Source: Pseudolactococcus piscium (lineage in GTDB: Bacteria > Bacillota > Bacilli > Lactobacillales > Streptococcaceae). From it: a stretch of DNA of 64,000 nt. The notes under the pieces were generated by a model. The model made no database searches. It saw nothing but the letters and a program-made list of their open reading frames with translations, and was not told where the DNA came from. Shown here piece by piece: positions 53,970 to 63,357 of this stretch (position 1 is its first letter; the number at the start of each line of letters is the position of its first letter). A program made the position numbers and the translations under genes. Where the stretch lies: the NCBI RefSeq assembly GCF_002441695.1, contig NZ_JXJW01000003.1, positions 62,001 to 126,000 of the forward strand, written 5' to 3'.

Positions 53970-54008
53970 GAAAGCATAAGGACGTAAGACAATGATAGAG
54001 GTGGAAAA

Positions 54009-54449
54009 ATGGATATTCAAAAAAAATTGATTCAACTAGGACAGGCATTTACAACAAAAGAGGAAGCAATCGTCTTTTGTGGAGAGCAACTCCTAGCTGG
54101 TGGCTATGTTACCGCTGATTATCTGCCAGCAATGCTGGAACGCAATCAAGCGTTATCTGTTTATATGGGGAATTTTATTGCGATTCCACATGGTACAGAT
54201 GCGGCTAAAAAAGAAGTCCTTAAAACAGGGATTACCATCGTTCAAGTCCCTCGTGGTGTGAACTTTGGAGATGATGCAGAGCCTAAACTTGCGACAGTCC
54301 TCTTTGGTATAGCAGGTGTCGGAAATGAGCATTTAGCATTGATTCAAAAAATTTCAATCTTCTGTGCAGATGTTGATAATGTTGTCAAACTTGCAGATGC
54401 GCAAACAGCAGATGAAATAGCAGACTTGTTGAACTCGGTTGACGTATAA
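54009..54449 (+). CDS. mtlF: Mannitol PTS EIIA component
   Basis: 146-aa cytoplasmic EIIA of the mannitol/fructose family. The phospho-His lies in [11 protein letters not shown] (about residues 56-66). It passes phosphate from HPr to the EIIB domain of MtlA. GAGGTGG precedes ATG. It is followed by mtlD after 105 bases with no terminator, so both are probably one transcript. Confidence 0.95.
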   Translation: MDIQKKLIQLGQAFTTKEEAIVFCGEQLLAGGYVTADYLPAMLERNQALSVYMGNFIAIPHGTDAAKKEVLKTGITIVQVPRGVNFGDDAEPKLATVLFGIAGVGNEHLALIQKISIFCADVDNVVKLADAQTADEIADLLNSVDV

Positions 54450-54554
54450 GCACCATAGTCAGTCGTTTTTTAGCAAAATAGATAGCTTATCAGGCATGAT
54501 GCGATTAAGCCACCGTGTTTCAAGATAAACCATCGTAATTTGAAAGGAAATAAG

Positions 54555-55703
54555 ATGAAAAAAGCAGTACATTTTGGTGCAGGGAATATCGGACGAGGGT
54601 TTATAGGGGAAGTGCTTCATGAAAATGAGTTTGCCGTGACATTTGTAGATGTCAATGAAACAGTCATCGATGCTTTGAATGCCCGTGGTAGTTATGAAAT
54701 CGAACTAGCAGAAGATGCTGCAACACGTATCCCAATTCATCATGTATCTGGTATTAATAATAGTAAAGATCCTGAAGCAGTGGTTCAGGCAATTAAAGAT
54801 GCCCATATTGTCACGACAGCGATCGGTCCGAATATCTTGCCATTCATCGCTGAGCTGATTGCAAAGGGGATTCAAGCAAGAAGAGTAGGTAAAATCATCG
54901 CGCCAATCGATTTTATTGCTTGTGAAAACATGATAGGTGGGTCGGACTTTCTAAAGACTAAAGTAATATCATTTTTGACTGAGGCTGATATAGCCTATGT
55001 TGATACCTACGTTGGTTTTCCTAATGCTGCGGTTGACCGGATCGTACCTGGTCAAACACATGTCGATCCTTTGTTCGTTGTTGTAGAACCATTTAGTGAG
55101 TGGGTCATTGATGAAAGTCAACTCAAAAATACGGTGATTCATCTAAAAGGTGTTCATTATGCTAGGGAGCTTGAACCGTTTATCGAACGCAAATTATTTT
55201 CTGTCAATACAGGTCATGCGACAGTTGCTTATCATGGGGCTTACTATGGCTATAAGACCATTGATACTGCACTTCAAGATGCGCGCGTGATGACAGCGCT
55301 TGTCAATACGCAAAAAGAGACCCGAAATCTCTTACTTGCAAAATGGGAGTTGTTCGACGAAGCAGAACTCCTTGCCTATCACGAAAAAATCCGTGGCCGT
55401 TTTGTTAATCCGCATTTATCGGATGATATCAGCCGAGTTGCAAGGACGCCAATCCGAAAATTGGGTTACAATGAACGGTTCATCAGACCAATTAGAGAAT
55501 TAAATGACCGCAACCTATCATTTGCCAGTCACTTGTCGACAGCAGCTAAACTCTTCAAGTATAAGGATGCGACCGATGAACAAGCCGTCGAGCTACAAAA
55601 TAGGCTTGCGACAGAACCGCTACAGACAGTGATTACAGCAGTAACAGGCCTTAAAGATAGGAGCTTAGTTAAGGCACTTGAGGCCAGTATAATCGCTTTA
55701 TAG
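54555..55703 (+). CDS. mtlD: Mannitol-1-phosphate 5-dehydrogenase
   Basis: 382-aa NAD-dependent polyol dehydrogenase: mannitol 1-phosphate to fructose 6-phosphate. The N-terminal NAD loop is HFGAGNIGRGFIG; DTYVGFPNAAVDRIVP (about residue 150) and KLFSVNTGHA (about 215) are family motifs with the catalytic Lys and His region. ATG 54555 was chosen for the AAAGGAAA site; an upstream in-frame codon adds five residues. Confidence 0.96.
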   Translation: MKKAVHFGAGNIGRGFIGEVLHENEFAVTFVDVNETVIDALNARGSYEIELAEDAATRIPIHHVSGINNSKDPEAVVQAIKDAHIVTTAIGPNILPFIAELIAKGIQARRVGKIIAPIDFIACENMIGGSDFLKTKVISFLTEADIAYVDTYVGFPNAAVDRIVPGQTHVDPLFVVVEPFSEWVIDESQLKNTVIHLKGVHYARELEPFIERKLFSVNTGHATVAYHGAYYGYKTIDTALQDARVMTALVNTQKETRNLLLAKWELFDEAELLAYHEKIRGRFVNPHLSDDISRVARTPIRKLGYNERFIRPIRELNDRNLSFASHLSTAAKLFKYKDATDEQAVELQNRLATEPLQTVITAVTGLKDRSLVKALEASIIAL

Positions 55704-55745
55704 GACATCAGTTAATCACGACAGATGACGACTAAACTAGCATCT

Positions 55746-55779
55746 AAAAACCAGCTATCGGCCTGATAACTGGTTTTTT
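55746..55779. terminator. Terminator mtlD/menA
   Basis: AAAAACCAG and CTGGTTTTTT pair, between converging genes. Confidence 0.85.
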
Positions 55780-55835
55780 AATCGTTTATTTTTATAAGTG
55801 CCTTAAGTTAGGTGCTTTAAGGTATTAGTATTAGG

Positions 55836-56786
55836 TCATCGGTAAATGAGGATACTAAGTAAGAGACCCAACCCATAGCATGCATTAAAGACAACTAAAT
55901 TCTTGATGGCATAGCCAAAACTTCTAGGATGGGGTAGCGCGCTTTGGAAGTCTTGGTTATTTTTCCAGACAAGTGGCAGTGACACAAAGGTGATTAAAAC
56001 CGGCCAGTGATAGATCCCGCTAATGAGACCAACAATAATCGTTAGATAGCCCAGCAAGGCTAAGGCCTTAAACAGCTTAATACCAACGGGACGATTGATA
56101 TAATAGATTAAGGTGTAGCGATGATTCTGGATATCTAAGTCCAGATCTCGCAAATTATTGGCTAGCATGACGTTAGCGATTGAGGTAACAAGCGGTAAGG
56201 CTGCAAGTATAACGGCAGCGATCGACCAGATATTCCCATCTAGATGAAACAGACCAGTTTTGAAATTGACTTGCAAATAGAATGGTGGCTTGTTTGTGAC
56301 ATTCACACAAAGAACTAATAAGAAAATCCCCAGTCCCATGGTAAAGCCACTGAATAACTCGCCTAAAGGCATTCTTGATAAAGGGATTGGCCCATAGGTA
56401 TAAAAAATACCGATAAAGCAACACATGCCACCAATTAGCATGAATAACCAGCCAGCTTGAGTCGTTAGGTAGAAACCAGTAACTAAAGTAAAGCCAATCA
56501 TGGCAAAAATAAGTCGCCTAACTAGACCTAAAGACAGGTCAAGTTGACCGATGATATTTTCCTCATACTTATAAATATCAGATTTGGCTTTTTTGAAGTC
56601 CATATAGTTGTTAATGGCTGTGGTCGCCATGTCAAAACTAAGCATGCCACAGAAAAAAATCAAGGTATTGATCCAGTGTATCTGGTCAAAATAGCTAATG
56701 GAGAACAAGACACCGATTATAAAAGGGAAGAAACTGGCGAGTTTCGTCTTAATCTCAACTAAATTTAAAAAGGTACCGAATGACAT
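55836..56786 (-). CDS. menA: 1,4-dihydroxy-2-naphthoate prenyltransferase (MenA/UbiA family)
   Basis: 316-aa UbiA-family membrane prenyltransferase with 8-9 helices. The first Asp-rich site is AINNYMDFKKAKSD (about residues 57-70), the second ANNLRDLDLDIQNHRYTL (about 205-222). It attaches a prenyl chain to dihydroxynaphthoate for menaquinone. Lactococci make menaquinone and can respire with added haem, which fits. No other men genes lie in the window. Single gene on the minus strand. Confidence 0.9.
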   Translation of the reverse strand: MSFGTFLNLVEIKTKLASFFPFIIGVLFSISYFDQIHWINTLIFFCGMLSFDMATTAINNYMDFKKAKSDIYKYEENIIGQLDLSLGLVRRLIFAMIGFTLVTGFYLTTQAGWLFMLIGGMCCFIGIFYTYGPIPLSRMPLGELFSGFTMGLGIFLLVLCVNVTNKPPFYLQVNFKTGLFHLDGNIWSIAAVILAALPLVTSIANVMLANNLRDLDLDIQNHRYTLIYYINRPVGIKLFKALALLGYLTIIVGLISGIYHWPVLITFVSLPLVWKNNQDFQSALPHPRSFGYAIKNLVVFNACYGLGLLLSILIYR

Positions 56787-56987
56787 ATCTATCTCGCTTT
56801 TCTATTAGATAATAATGCCTTGCTTTAGGGGAAGAGTCGCTTTTCGTCAAAGCAAGACCAGTTGACAGATGGATCAACTATTCATATTTTAACATGTTTA
56901 AGCTAAAAGTGACATCTAGTCAGTTTGTTCTTGGCATATCAGATGACCAACTAGTCCTAAGAGACACCACTAAAAATGAGGATGTAA

Positions 56988-57002
56988 AAGTAAACGGTTA
57001 CA
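56988..57002 (+). promoter_or_regulatory. cre-like site upstream of tpiA
   Basis: AAGTAAACGGTTACA matches the cre consensus with one mismatch and lies about 40 bases before the -35 box, a place where CcpA could activate. The 353-base gap 56787-57139 holds this site, the promoter and no gene. Confidence 0.6.
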
Positions 57003-57043
57003 CGCTTTTTTTGTTGGAAATAAAAGCCGTTACAGTAATTTTA

Positions 57044-57074
57044 TTGTGAATATTTTACCATTTTGTGATAAAAT
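57044..57074 (+). promoter_or_regulatory. Promoter of tpiA
   Basis: TTGTGA, then GATAAA after 17 bases, or TAAAAT after 19. The exact -10 is ambiguous. Confidence 0.5.
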
Positions 57075-57139
57075 AGGAGTGCATGGTAGGTAGGGCAATC
57101 CGTTCTACCGCCAAATAAAAAACTTATAGAGGTGGACTC

Positions 57140-57898
57140 ATGTCACGTAAACCAATTATTGCTGGTAACTGGAAAATGAATAAAACTTTAGCTGAAGCGA
57201 AAGCTTTTGCTGAAGCAGTAAAAGGAAAAGCACCATCTGCTGATCTTGTAGAGACTGTTATCGGTAGCCCTGCATTATTTCTTGCACCACTTGCAGAAAT
57301 TTTAAACGGTGATGTGATCGAAGTTGCTGCTCAAAACGCCTATTTTGAAAATGCTGGTGCCTTCACTGGTGAAAATTCACCAGCTGCTATTGCTGATCTT
57401 GGTATCAAATATATCATCATTGGTCATTCTGAACGTCGTGAATACTTCCACGAAACTGACGAAGATATCAACAAAAAAGCAAAAGCAATCATTGCAAATG
57501 GTGTGACACCAATCATCTGTTGCGGTGAAACACTTGAAACTTATGAAGCTGGTCAAACAGCACAATGGGTTGAAAGCCAAATCACTGCAGCATTGAAAGA
57601 TCTTACACCTGAACAAGTATCAAATCTTGTTATTGCTTATGAACCAATCTGGGCAATCGGTACTGGTAAATCAGCTGATGCAAATACAGCTGACGAAACA
57701 TGTGGTGTTGTCCGTAACACAGTTGAAAAACTTTACGGTAAAACAGTTTCAGACGCAGTTCGTATCCAATACGGTGGTTCTGTTAAACCTGAAAACGTTG
57801 CTGAATACATGAGCAAAGAAAACGTTGATGGTGCCCTTGTTGGTGGCGCATCACTTGAAGCTGAAAGCTTCCTAGCACTTTTAGACTTTGTTAACTAA
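57140..57898 (+). CDS. tpiA: Triose-phosphate isomerase
   Basis: 252-aa glycolytic TIM barrel interconverting dihydroxyacetone phosphate and glyceraldehyde 3-phosphate. Substrate site GNWKMNK (Lys13), catalytic His in IIGHSERR, catalytic Glu in [16 protein letters not shown], phosphate loop YGGSV and GALVGGASL. Codon use is strongly biased, as in highly expressed genes. GAGGTGG lies 6 bases before ATG. Confidence 0.98.
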   Translation: MSRKPIIAGNWKMNKTLAEAKAFAEAVKGKAPSADLVETVIGSPALFLAPLAEILNGDVIEVAAQNAYFENAGAFTGENSPAAIADLGIKYIIIGHSERREYFHETDEDINKKAKAIIANGVTPIICCGETLETYEAGQTAQWVESQITAALKDLTPEQVSNLVIAYEPIWAIGTGKSADANTADETCGVVRNTVEKLYGKTVSDAVRIQYGGSVKPENVAEYMSKENVDGALVGGASLEAESFLALLDFVN

Positions 57899-57906
57899 TT
57901 GAGCTG

Positions 57907-57935
57907 AAAGATCCCTTTGAGGGGTCTTTTTTTTT
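57907..57935 (+). terminator. Terminator of tpiA
   Basis: AAAGATCCCT-TTG-AGGGGTCTTT followed by T. Confidence 0.9.
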
Positions 57936-57947
57936 GAAAAAAAAACA

Positions 57948-57974
57948 AAAAAATAAGCCAGAAGGCTTATTTTT
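57948..57974 (-). terminator. Terminator of small membrane protein gene
   Basis: AAAATAAGCC-AGAA-GGCTTATTTT, overlapping the gene's last codons on the minus strand; T-tract on that strand. Confidence 0.8.
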
Positions 57975-58257
57975 TAATCATACGTAAGCATGTTTTGATT
58001 GCTTTTTTTAGTACTGTCAACATGGTAAAGGATAAGACAATCGAAATGATAACTGCTAGGAAACTTGGCATCACTGCCATCAATACAGAGCATCCGATGA
58101 CGATAAAGACTGAAAATGTGGCAATATTTGAAAAGAAGGCTATTTCTTTAATTCTATCAGCTGTTTTTATATGTTCAGCCATCTTTTCTTCCTGCGTATA
58201 TTGACGCGTTGGTAATTGCCAATTATTAAACTCTTCATCAAATCTAGGGGCTTCCAT
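57967..58257 (-). CDS. Small two-helix membrane protein of unknown function
   Basis: 96-aa protein: soluble N-terminal 40 residues (RFDEEFNNWQLPTRQYTQEE), then two predicted membrane helices (about residues 42-62 and 64-82) and a basic end (CLRMIKK). GGAGACAG precedes ATG on the minus strand, and a terminator follows, so it appears to be a real gene. No family recognised. Confidence 0.68.
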   Translation of the reverse strand: MEAPRFDEEFNNWQLPTRQYTQEEKMAEHIKTADRIKEIAFFSNIATFSVFIVIGCSVLMAVMPSFLAVIISIVLSFTMLTVLKKAIKTCLRMIKK

Positions 58258-58357
58258 ACTGTCTCCTCTGCACTACCTTTAAATCATAGCACGATTAGCT
58301 TAATCTAAATCTTACAATCAAATTACTATATTACGTTAATGTTACAAGGAGGTGAAA

Positions 58358-59371
58358 ATGGTCAAACATGATAGTGAGCGTCGCAACATCAATTACAATG
58401 AGATAAGATTAAAGCGCTATTTATTTGGTATAATGAAAAGCATGACAAAGAAAATAATGATTACTGCTACAGTTGACAGTATTGAACAGGCTAAGGCCTT
58501 ACTCGCAATCGGTATAGATACCTTATATATTGGTGAGGAGACCTATGGACTTAGATTGCCACATGAATTTACCCAGGATGAATTGCGTGAATTGACTGAG
58601 TTAGCACATGCGGCTGGTGCTAAAGTGACGGTAGCTGTTAATGCCATTATGCATCCAGATAAAATGGCTACGATTAAGCCGTATTTAGATTTTCTTCAGG
58701 AAATTAAGGTAGACCAGCTGACAGTCGGCGATACGGGCGTTATTTTTGTGCTTGATCGTGACGGGTACAAGCTACCCTATATTTATGATGCGTCGACGAT
58801 GGTAACCAGTAGTCGTCAGGTAAATTTCTGGGGAGAACAAGGGGCCATAGGTGCTGTTTTATCTCGTGAGCTACCAAAGGAAGAGCTTGTTGCCCTGTCA
58901 GATAATTTGACTGTATTTGGCGAAATTTTAGTCTATGGTGCAACGATTATTCATCAGTCTAAACGCCCATTACTAGAAAATTATTATCATTTTATCAAGA
59001 CCGATGAAGAAAAAACACGGGATAGAAATTTATTTTTAAGCGAACCAAAGCAAGAAGAGACGCATTATTCTATCTATGAAGATAGTCACGGCACGCATAT
59101 TTTTGCCTCTGATGATGTTAACTTGATGACTGAGCTGGGTGAATTAACTGCTTTAGACTACACACATTGGAAACTAGACGGGATTTATACACCGGGAGAT
59201 AACTTTGTGAAAATTGCTGAACTGTTTGTGCAAGCAAAAAACTTGATTATGTCAGGTCAGTTTACAGCAGCTCAAGGCTTTGCCTTTGATGAGGCCATCC
59301 GCAATTTACATCCAGCTGAGCGGACACTAGGCCATGGATTTTATGATTTGGATCCCGATGAAATTCAGTGA
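58358..59371 (+). CDS. trhP1: U32 family protein TrhP1-like (tRNA U34 hydroxylation)
   Basis: 337-aa U32 family member, although long labelled a peptidase. The Bacillus pair YrrN/YrrO (TrhP1/TrhP2) is needed to hydroxylate U34 of tRNA, using prephenate. This gene and the next form the same pair. Motifs: AIGIDTLYIGEETYGLRLP, VTVAVNAIMHPDKM, TVGDTGVIFVLDRDG, WKLDGIYTPGDNF. Start is unsure: ATG 58358 has AAGGAGG upstream, but similarity begins at MTKKIMITATVD (58442), preceded by TATAAT at 58428. Confidence 0.82.
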   Translation: MVKHDSERRNINYNEIRLKRYLFGIMKSMTKKIMITATVDSIEQAKALLAIGIDTLYIGEETYGLRLPHEFTQDELRELTELAHAAGAKVTVAVNAIMHPDKMATIKPYLDFLQEIKVDQLTVGDTGVIFVLDRDGYKLPYIYDASTMVTSSRQVNFWGEQGAIGAVLSRELPKEELVALSDNLTVFGEILVYGATIIHQSKRPLLENYYHFIKTDEEKTRDRNLFLSEPKQEETHYSIYEDSHGTHIFASDDVNLMTELGELTALDYTHWKLDGIYTPGDNFVKIAELFVQAKNLIMSGQFTAAQGFAFDEAIRNLHPAERTLGHGFYDLDPDEIQ

Positions 59372-59434
59372 CAGCTATAGCGGCCTGCATACACGTTATA
59401 AATGTACCGGATTATGATACAATTTAAAAGTTAA

Positions 59435-59511
59435 AAAATCGCAAAGGAGATGAGTTGCGATTTTTTTTGGATAATAAGGTCATGAAAAATCGCAACTCAT
59501 TAGCTCTCCTT
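59435..59511 (+). promoter_or_regulatory. Leader with terminator and competing long inverted repeat
   Basis: AAAATCGCAA/TTGCGATTTT hairpin with T8 (59435-59469). Downstream, AAAAATCGCAACTCA and TCTCCTT (59486-59511) can pair with AAGGAGA plus TGAGTTGCGATTTTT (59444-59466), using the same terminator arm. The two folds exclude each other. It lies 120 bases before trhP2. Confidence 0.6.
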
Positions 59512-59633
59512 ATATGGACTAAAGACAAGAGTTACTTAATTATGGTATACTATTTAAGTTAAAGTAACAGTTTTGGTCTCGTTTAGAGGTCTTTTCAACT
59601 TACTCATCTTATCTTGAAAATAGGAGAATTAAA

Positions 59634-60923
59634 GTGAAACAAACACCCTTGAAACGTCCTGAAGTACTAGCACCTGCAGGGACCTTAGAAAAATTAAAAG
59701 TAGCGATTAGCTACGGTGCTGATGCAGTTTATATCGGAGGCGATGCCTATGGTTTGCGTTCTAGAGCTGGTAATTTCAGCTTTGACGAAATGCGTGAAGG
59801 CATTGCCTTTGCCAAAGCCCACGGCGCTAAAGTCTATGTCGCGGCTAATATGGTCACCCACGAAGGCAATGAAGCAGGGGCTGGTGAGTGGTTCCGTACA
59901 TTACGTGATATCGGCATTGCGGCAGTTATCGTCAGTGACCCAGCTTTGATCGCTATAGCAGCAAGTGAAGCACCTGGCCTGCCAATCCATCTGTCGACCC
60001 AAGCCAGTGCAACTAACTATGAAACTTTAGAATTTTGGAAAAAACTAGGGCTAGAACGCGTTGTTTTGGCACGTGAAGTTTCCATGGCTGAGTTAGCTGA
60101 AATTCGCAAGCATACAGATGTTGAAATCGAAGCCTTTGTTCATGGCGCTATGTGTATTTCTTATTCTGGTCGCTGTGTTTTATCAAATTACATGAGCAAA
60201 CGTGATGCTAACCGTGGCGGTTGTTCACAATCATGTCGTTGGAAATATGACCTTTATGATATGCCATATGGTGCAGAACGCCGGTCTGTCCAGGGTGAAA
60301 TTCCTGAAGATTTCTCGATGAGTGCTGTGGATATGAGCATGATCGAGCACGTGCCAGATCTGATCGAGAATGGGGTTGATTCCTTTAAAATCGAGGGCCG
60401 CATGAAGTCGATTCATTATGTCTCAACGGTCAGTAATGTCTATAAAAGAGCAGTAGATGCTTATTTAGAAAGCCCTGAAGCATTTCATGCCATCAAACCG
60501 GCCTTAGTAGATGAACTTTGGAAAGTTGCCCAGCGTGAACTTGCAACTGGCTTTTACTATCAAACACCGAGTGAAAACGAGCAACTATTTGGCGCTCGCA
60601 GAAAGATTCCCCAGTATAAATTTGTTGGCGAAGTCGTGGCCTTTGATGAGACAACGATGACGGCAACGGTACGTCAGAGAAACGTGATCACAACTGGAGA
60701 TGAAATCGAGTTTTATGGACCAGGCTTCCGCCATTTCACGGCAACTGTTGATAACTTACGTAATGAGGAAGGTGAGCGCATTGATCGTGCCCCCAACCCG
60801 ATGGAGTTACTTACGATGACAGTGCCTGCGCGTGTTGAACCAGGTGATATGATTCGTAAAAATGGGTCAGGACTGATTAATTTATATGAAGAAAATGGTG
60901 TGGCAAAGACTGTTAGAGCCTAG
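59634..60923 (+). CDS. trhP2: U32 family protein TrhP2-like (tRNA U34 hydroxylation)
   Basis: 429-aa U32 family protein. RPEVLAPAGTLEKLKVAISY lead, GADAVYIGG, IVSDPALI, HLSTQASATNYE, EAFVHGAMCISYSGRC, then the four-Cys cluster region NRGGCSQSCRW (about residues 196-206) expected to hold an iron-sulfur cluster, KIEGRMKS and a C-terminal beta domain. Partner of the preceding gene. The GTG start has AGGAG 7 bases upstream. Confidence 0.92.
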   Translation: MKQTPLKRPEVLAPAGTLEKLKVAISYGADAVYIGGDAYGLRSRAGNFSFDEMREGIAFAKAHGAKVYVAANMVTHEGNEAGAGEWFRTLRDIGIAAVIVSDPALIAIAASEAPGLPIHLSTQASATNYETLEFWKKLGLERVVLAREVSMAELAEIRKHTDVEIEAFVHGAMCISYSGRCVLSNYMSKRDANRGGCSQSCRWKYDLYDMPYGAERRSVQGEIPEDFSMSAVDMSMIEHVPDLIENGVDSFKIEGRMKSIHYVSTVSNVYKRAVDAYLESPEAFHAIKPALVDELWKVAQRELATGFYYQTPSENEQLFGARRKIPQYKFVGEVVAFDETTMTATVRQRNVITTGDEIEFYGPGFRHFTATVDNLRNEEGERIDRAPNPMELLTMTVPARVEPGDMIRKNGSGLINLYEENGVAKTVRA

Positions 60924-60932
60924 CCGATAAGC

Positions 60933-60964
60933 AAGTATTGAGACTAGATTTTCAATGCTTTTTT
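60933..60964 (+). terminator. Terminator of trhP2
   Basis: AAGTATTGA and TCAATGCTT pair (one G-U), then TTTT. Confidence 0.7.
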
Positions 60965-61110
60965 CTTATTTGCCCTACTTAAATCTGGCTAAGTCACTCA
61001 AGCCTGGATGACTTATGTTATAATTTAATGAGTAACTTTATTTAGTAATAAATCGAAAAATATGAGGTCTAGACGGATTAGACCAGACGTGAATTGGAAA
61101 GAAAAGGATC

Positions 61111-61746
61111 ATGATAAACTTTATTTTACATATTGATGACTATATTTATAGCATGGCACAATCAGTAGGCGGATGGACCTATCTCATCTTGTTTCTCGTG
61201 ATATTTGTTGAAACGGCTGCTATCGTGATGCCGTTTTTACCAGGAGATAGCTTACTTTTTGCAGCTGGTGCATTAGCCGCTAATCCTAAAATGGGCTTTA
61301 ATGTGGTCATCTTCCTATTCTTATTTTTCTTTGCTGCTTTCTTCGGAGATGTCTGTAATTTTTTAATTGGGCATACAGTTGGTAATAAGTTGATTGAACA
61401 TCATTTCTTCAGTAAACTGATCAAGAGAAAACATATTGATGAAGCTGAGCAATATTTCGAGAAAAATGGGTCAATCGCCATTATTTTAGGCAGATATATC
61501 CCAATTATTCGGACATTTGTGCCATTTGTTGCAGGAATCAGTCAATTTCCAATCAGAGAATTTGTGAAGCGTGCCTTTATAGCAGCCCTATCTTGGTCCT
61601 TGATTGCGACTGGTTCAGGTTACTTATTTGGTAACATTCCGTTTGTCAAGAAACACTTCTCTGCTATCATCATGAGTATCATCGTGGTAACATTATTACC
61701 AAGTGTAATTGCCTTTCTGAAATCAATTAAAAAACGGACCGTATAA
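61111..61746 (+). CDS. dedA: DedA/VTT family membrane protein
   Basis: 211-aa membrane protein. The family core is FLPGDSLLFAAGALAAN (about residues 43-59), FFGDVCNFLIGHTVG, then a re-entrant helix region with GRYIPIIRTFVPFVAGIS (about 130-147). Members act in lipid-carrier recycling or membrane energetics; in Firmicutes several are undecaprenyl phosphate or phosphatidylethanolamine flippases. Which applies here is not visible. AAAAGGAT lies just before ATG. Confidence 0.93.
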   Translation: MINFILHIDDYIYSMAQSVGGWTYLILFLVIFVETAAIVMPFLPGDSLLFAAGALAANPKMGFNVVIFLFLFFFAAFFGDVCNFLIGHTVGNKLIEHHFFSKLIKRKHIDEAEQYFEKNGSIAIILGRYIPIIRTFVPFVAGISQFPIREFVKRAFIAALSWSLIATGSGYLFGNIPFVKKHFSAIIMSIIVVTLLPSVIAFLKSIKKRTV

Positions 61747-61807
61747 GTGATTGTTTAACTGTCGCGATAAAAGCTAGACTAACTGTGAAAAGATAGAAAT
61801 AGGGTAA

Positions 61808-62953
61808 ATGATGCAGACAAATAATATTTCAAAAGGTAAATTATCAGGAAAAAAAATTGGCGTATACTTTGGCACATTTGCGCCCTTGCATACTGGACAT
61901 CAGCAACAAATTTATAAAACATCAGCACTTAATGAAGGTGTGTTACTGATTGTATCAGGATATGATGGTGATCGTGGCTCTAAAATCGGCCTCCATTTGG
62001 ACAAAAGATTTCGCTATTTACGTGAGGCCTTTAATGATGAGGCAGCCATAAAGGTTGTCAAGCTCGATGAAAATGGGATTCCTGAAATGCCACATGGCTG
62101 GGATGACTGGACAAATCGCTTATTTGGGTTAATTCAAGCCAATACTGAATCTGAAAATTTAGAGGTCACTTTTTATGTTGGGGAAGCAGAATATGTGACT
62201 GAGCTATATAAACGCTTCCCGCTAGATGATGGCAATACTTATACTGTTGAGATAGCCGATCGACATGATATCCAAATTTCAGCTACGATGATTCGTGAAA
62301 ATCCTCAAGCCTACTGGCAGGATATTAACCGTGTCTTTCGTCGTCAGTTCTCCAAAGTCGTGACCTTGATGGGATCTGCCTCTACGGGTAAATCAACCCT
62401 TGTTAGGCGGCTAGCCAGATCAATCAATGCCCCATTTTCAGAAGAGTATGCAAGAAGCTATGAAGAGTATTCAAATATAAATGATGACGAGCTTGAAATG
62501 TCTGACTATGCCCGTTTAATTACGGGGCAATATGATGTCAACTCTAAAGAAATCAATTCACCTGCCAATCAAGGGATTGTTTTTCTGGATACGGATGCCA
62601 TCGTGACACGCGTTTATGCTAAACTCTATCTCAGTGAAGAAGATCAGGCTCAGCTGGAACCGCTGTTTCAAAAAATAATTCGTGATGAACAGATGGATTT
62701 GATTTTGGTCATCCCGCCCATTACCAAATATATTGATGATGGCTTTCGGAATATGGAATGGGAGTCATCGCGACACGAGTTCCATGAAGAACTGATGCGC
62801 CAATTAGCAGAGTTTAATCTGATGGATAAGGTTGTCTTACTAGATGATACAGGTGATGTACGAGATGAAAAAGGCTATCTCAGTCGCTATCATCATGCTA
62901 TCGATGCTGTTAAGCAACAGACTGGAGTCGAAATAAAACGCCTAGACTACTAA
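61808..62953 (+). CDS. nadR: NadR-like bifunctional NMN adenylyltransferase / nicotinamide riboside kinase
   Basis: 381-aa protein. The N-terminal nucleotidyltransferase domain has GTFAPLHTGHQQQI (about residues 22-35) and ISATMIRENP. The C-terminal kinase domain has P-loop GSASTGKST (about 190-198) and SEEYAR. There is no N-terminal helix-turn-helix, so it lacks the repressor part of the enteric protein. It salvages nicotinamide riboside to NAD+. ATG codons at 61808 and 61811 are both possible. Confidence 0.93.
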   Translation: MMQTNNISKGKLSGKKIGVYFGTFAPLHTGHQQQIYKTSALNEGVLLIVSGYDGDRGSKIGLHLDKRFRYLREAFNDEAAIKVVKLDENGIPEMPHGWDDWTNRLFGLIQANTESENLEVTFYVGEAEYVTELYKRFPLDDGNTYTVEIADRHDIQISATMIRENPQAYWQDINRVFRRQFSKVVTLMGSASTGKSTLVRRLARSINAPFSEEYARSYEEYSNINDDELEMSDYARLITGQYDVNSKEINSPANQGIVFLDTDAIVTRVYAKLYLSEEDQAQLEPLFQKIIRDEQMDLILVIPPITKYIDDGFRNMEWESSRHEFHEELMRQLAEFNLMDKVVLLDDTGDVRDEKGYLSRYHHAIDAVKQQTGVEIKRLDY

Positions 62954-62972
62954 AAGTCTAAGCTTTTTTTTT
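62943..62972 (+). terminator. Terminator of nadR
   Basis: TAGACT/AGTCTA hairpin, then AGC and nine T; it spans the nadR stop and the end of the converging gene. Confidence 0.5.
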
Positions 62973-63275
62973 ATCTATCATAGCTGTTTTGACACTTTCA
63001 GGTACAAAACTTACTTTTTTTACTTTACTTAATAAGATAATCCGAATTTGATTGGACATGATATCTTTTGTCACGACTTGTCGCTCTGTGATGCTGGTTA
63101 TATTGGCCGCAAAGCTTGTTAATTCTGTATTTTTTTTATTAAAATGGAGATAGACTGGATGATTAAAGGATTGTGCGAGCTCAAGATTTGCGAGTACCTC
63201 TAGATCAATAGCTGCCTTTACTGCTACCTTAGGCCGCGAAAACAAATGACCTATTTTTTCTAATATTTTTTTCAT
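62958..63275 (-). CDS. Small basic protein of unknown function
   Basis: 105-aa protein, Lys-rich at both ends, no signal peptide or membrane helix. Middle part VYLHFNKKNTELTSFAANIT and IRIILLSKVKKVSFVP look like beta strands, perhaps a small barrel. No family recognised. It converges with nadR; no strong ribosome site was seen. Likely real because of length and strand-like composition, function unknown. Confidence 0.6.
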   Translation of the reverse strand: MKKILEKIGHLFSRPKVAVKAAIDLEVLANLELAQSFNHPVYLHFNKKNTELTSFAANITSITERQVVTKDIMSNQIRIILLSKVKKVSFVPESVKTAMIDKKKA

Positions 63276-63357
63276 AGCAAAATTATATCATATTTTGAGA
63301 AATATTGGGTTAGATTGCGTATAATAGTAGTGAGACTTAAAATGGAATGGAGATAAG

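Noticed and set aside
57377-57616. Long antisense frame within tpiA
   Set aside because: Due to the strong codon bias of tpiA; the tpiA frame has all catalytic motifs.
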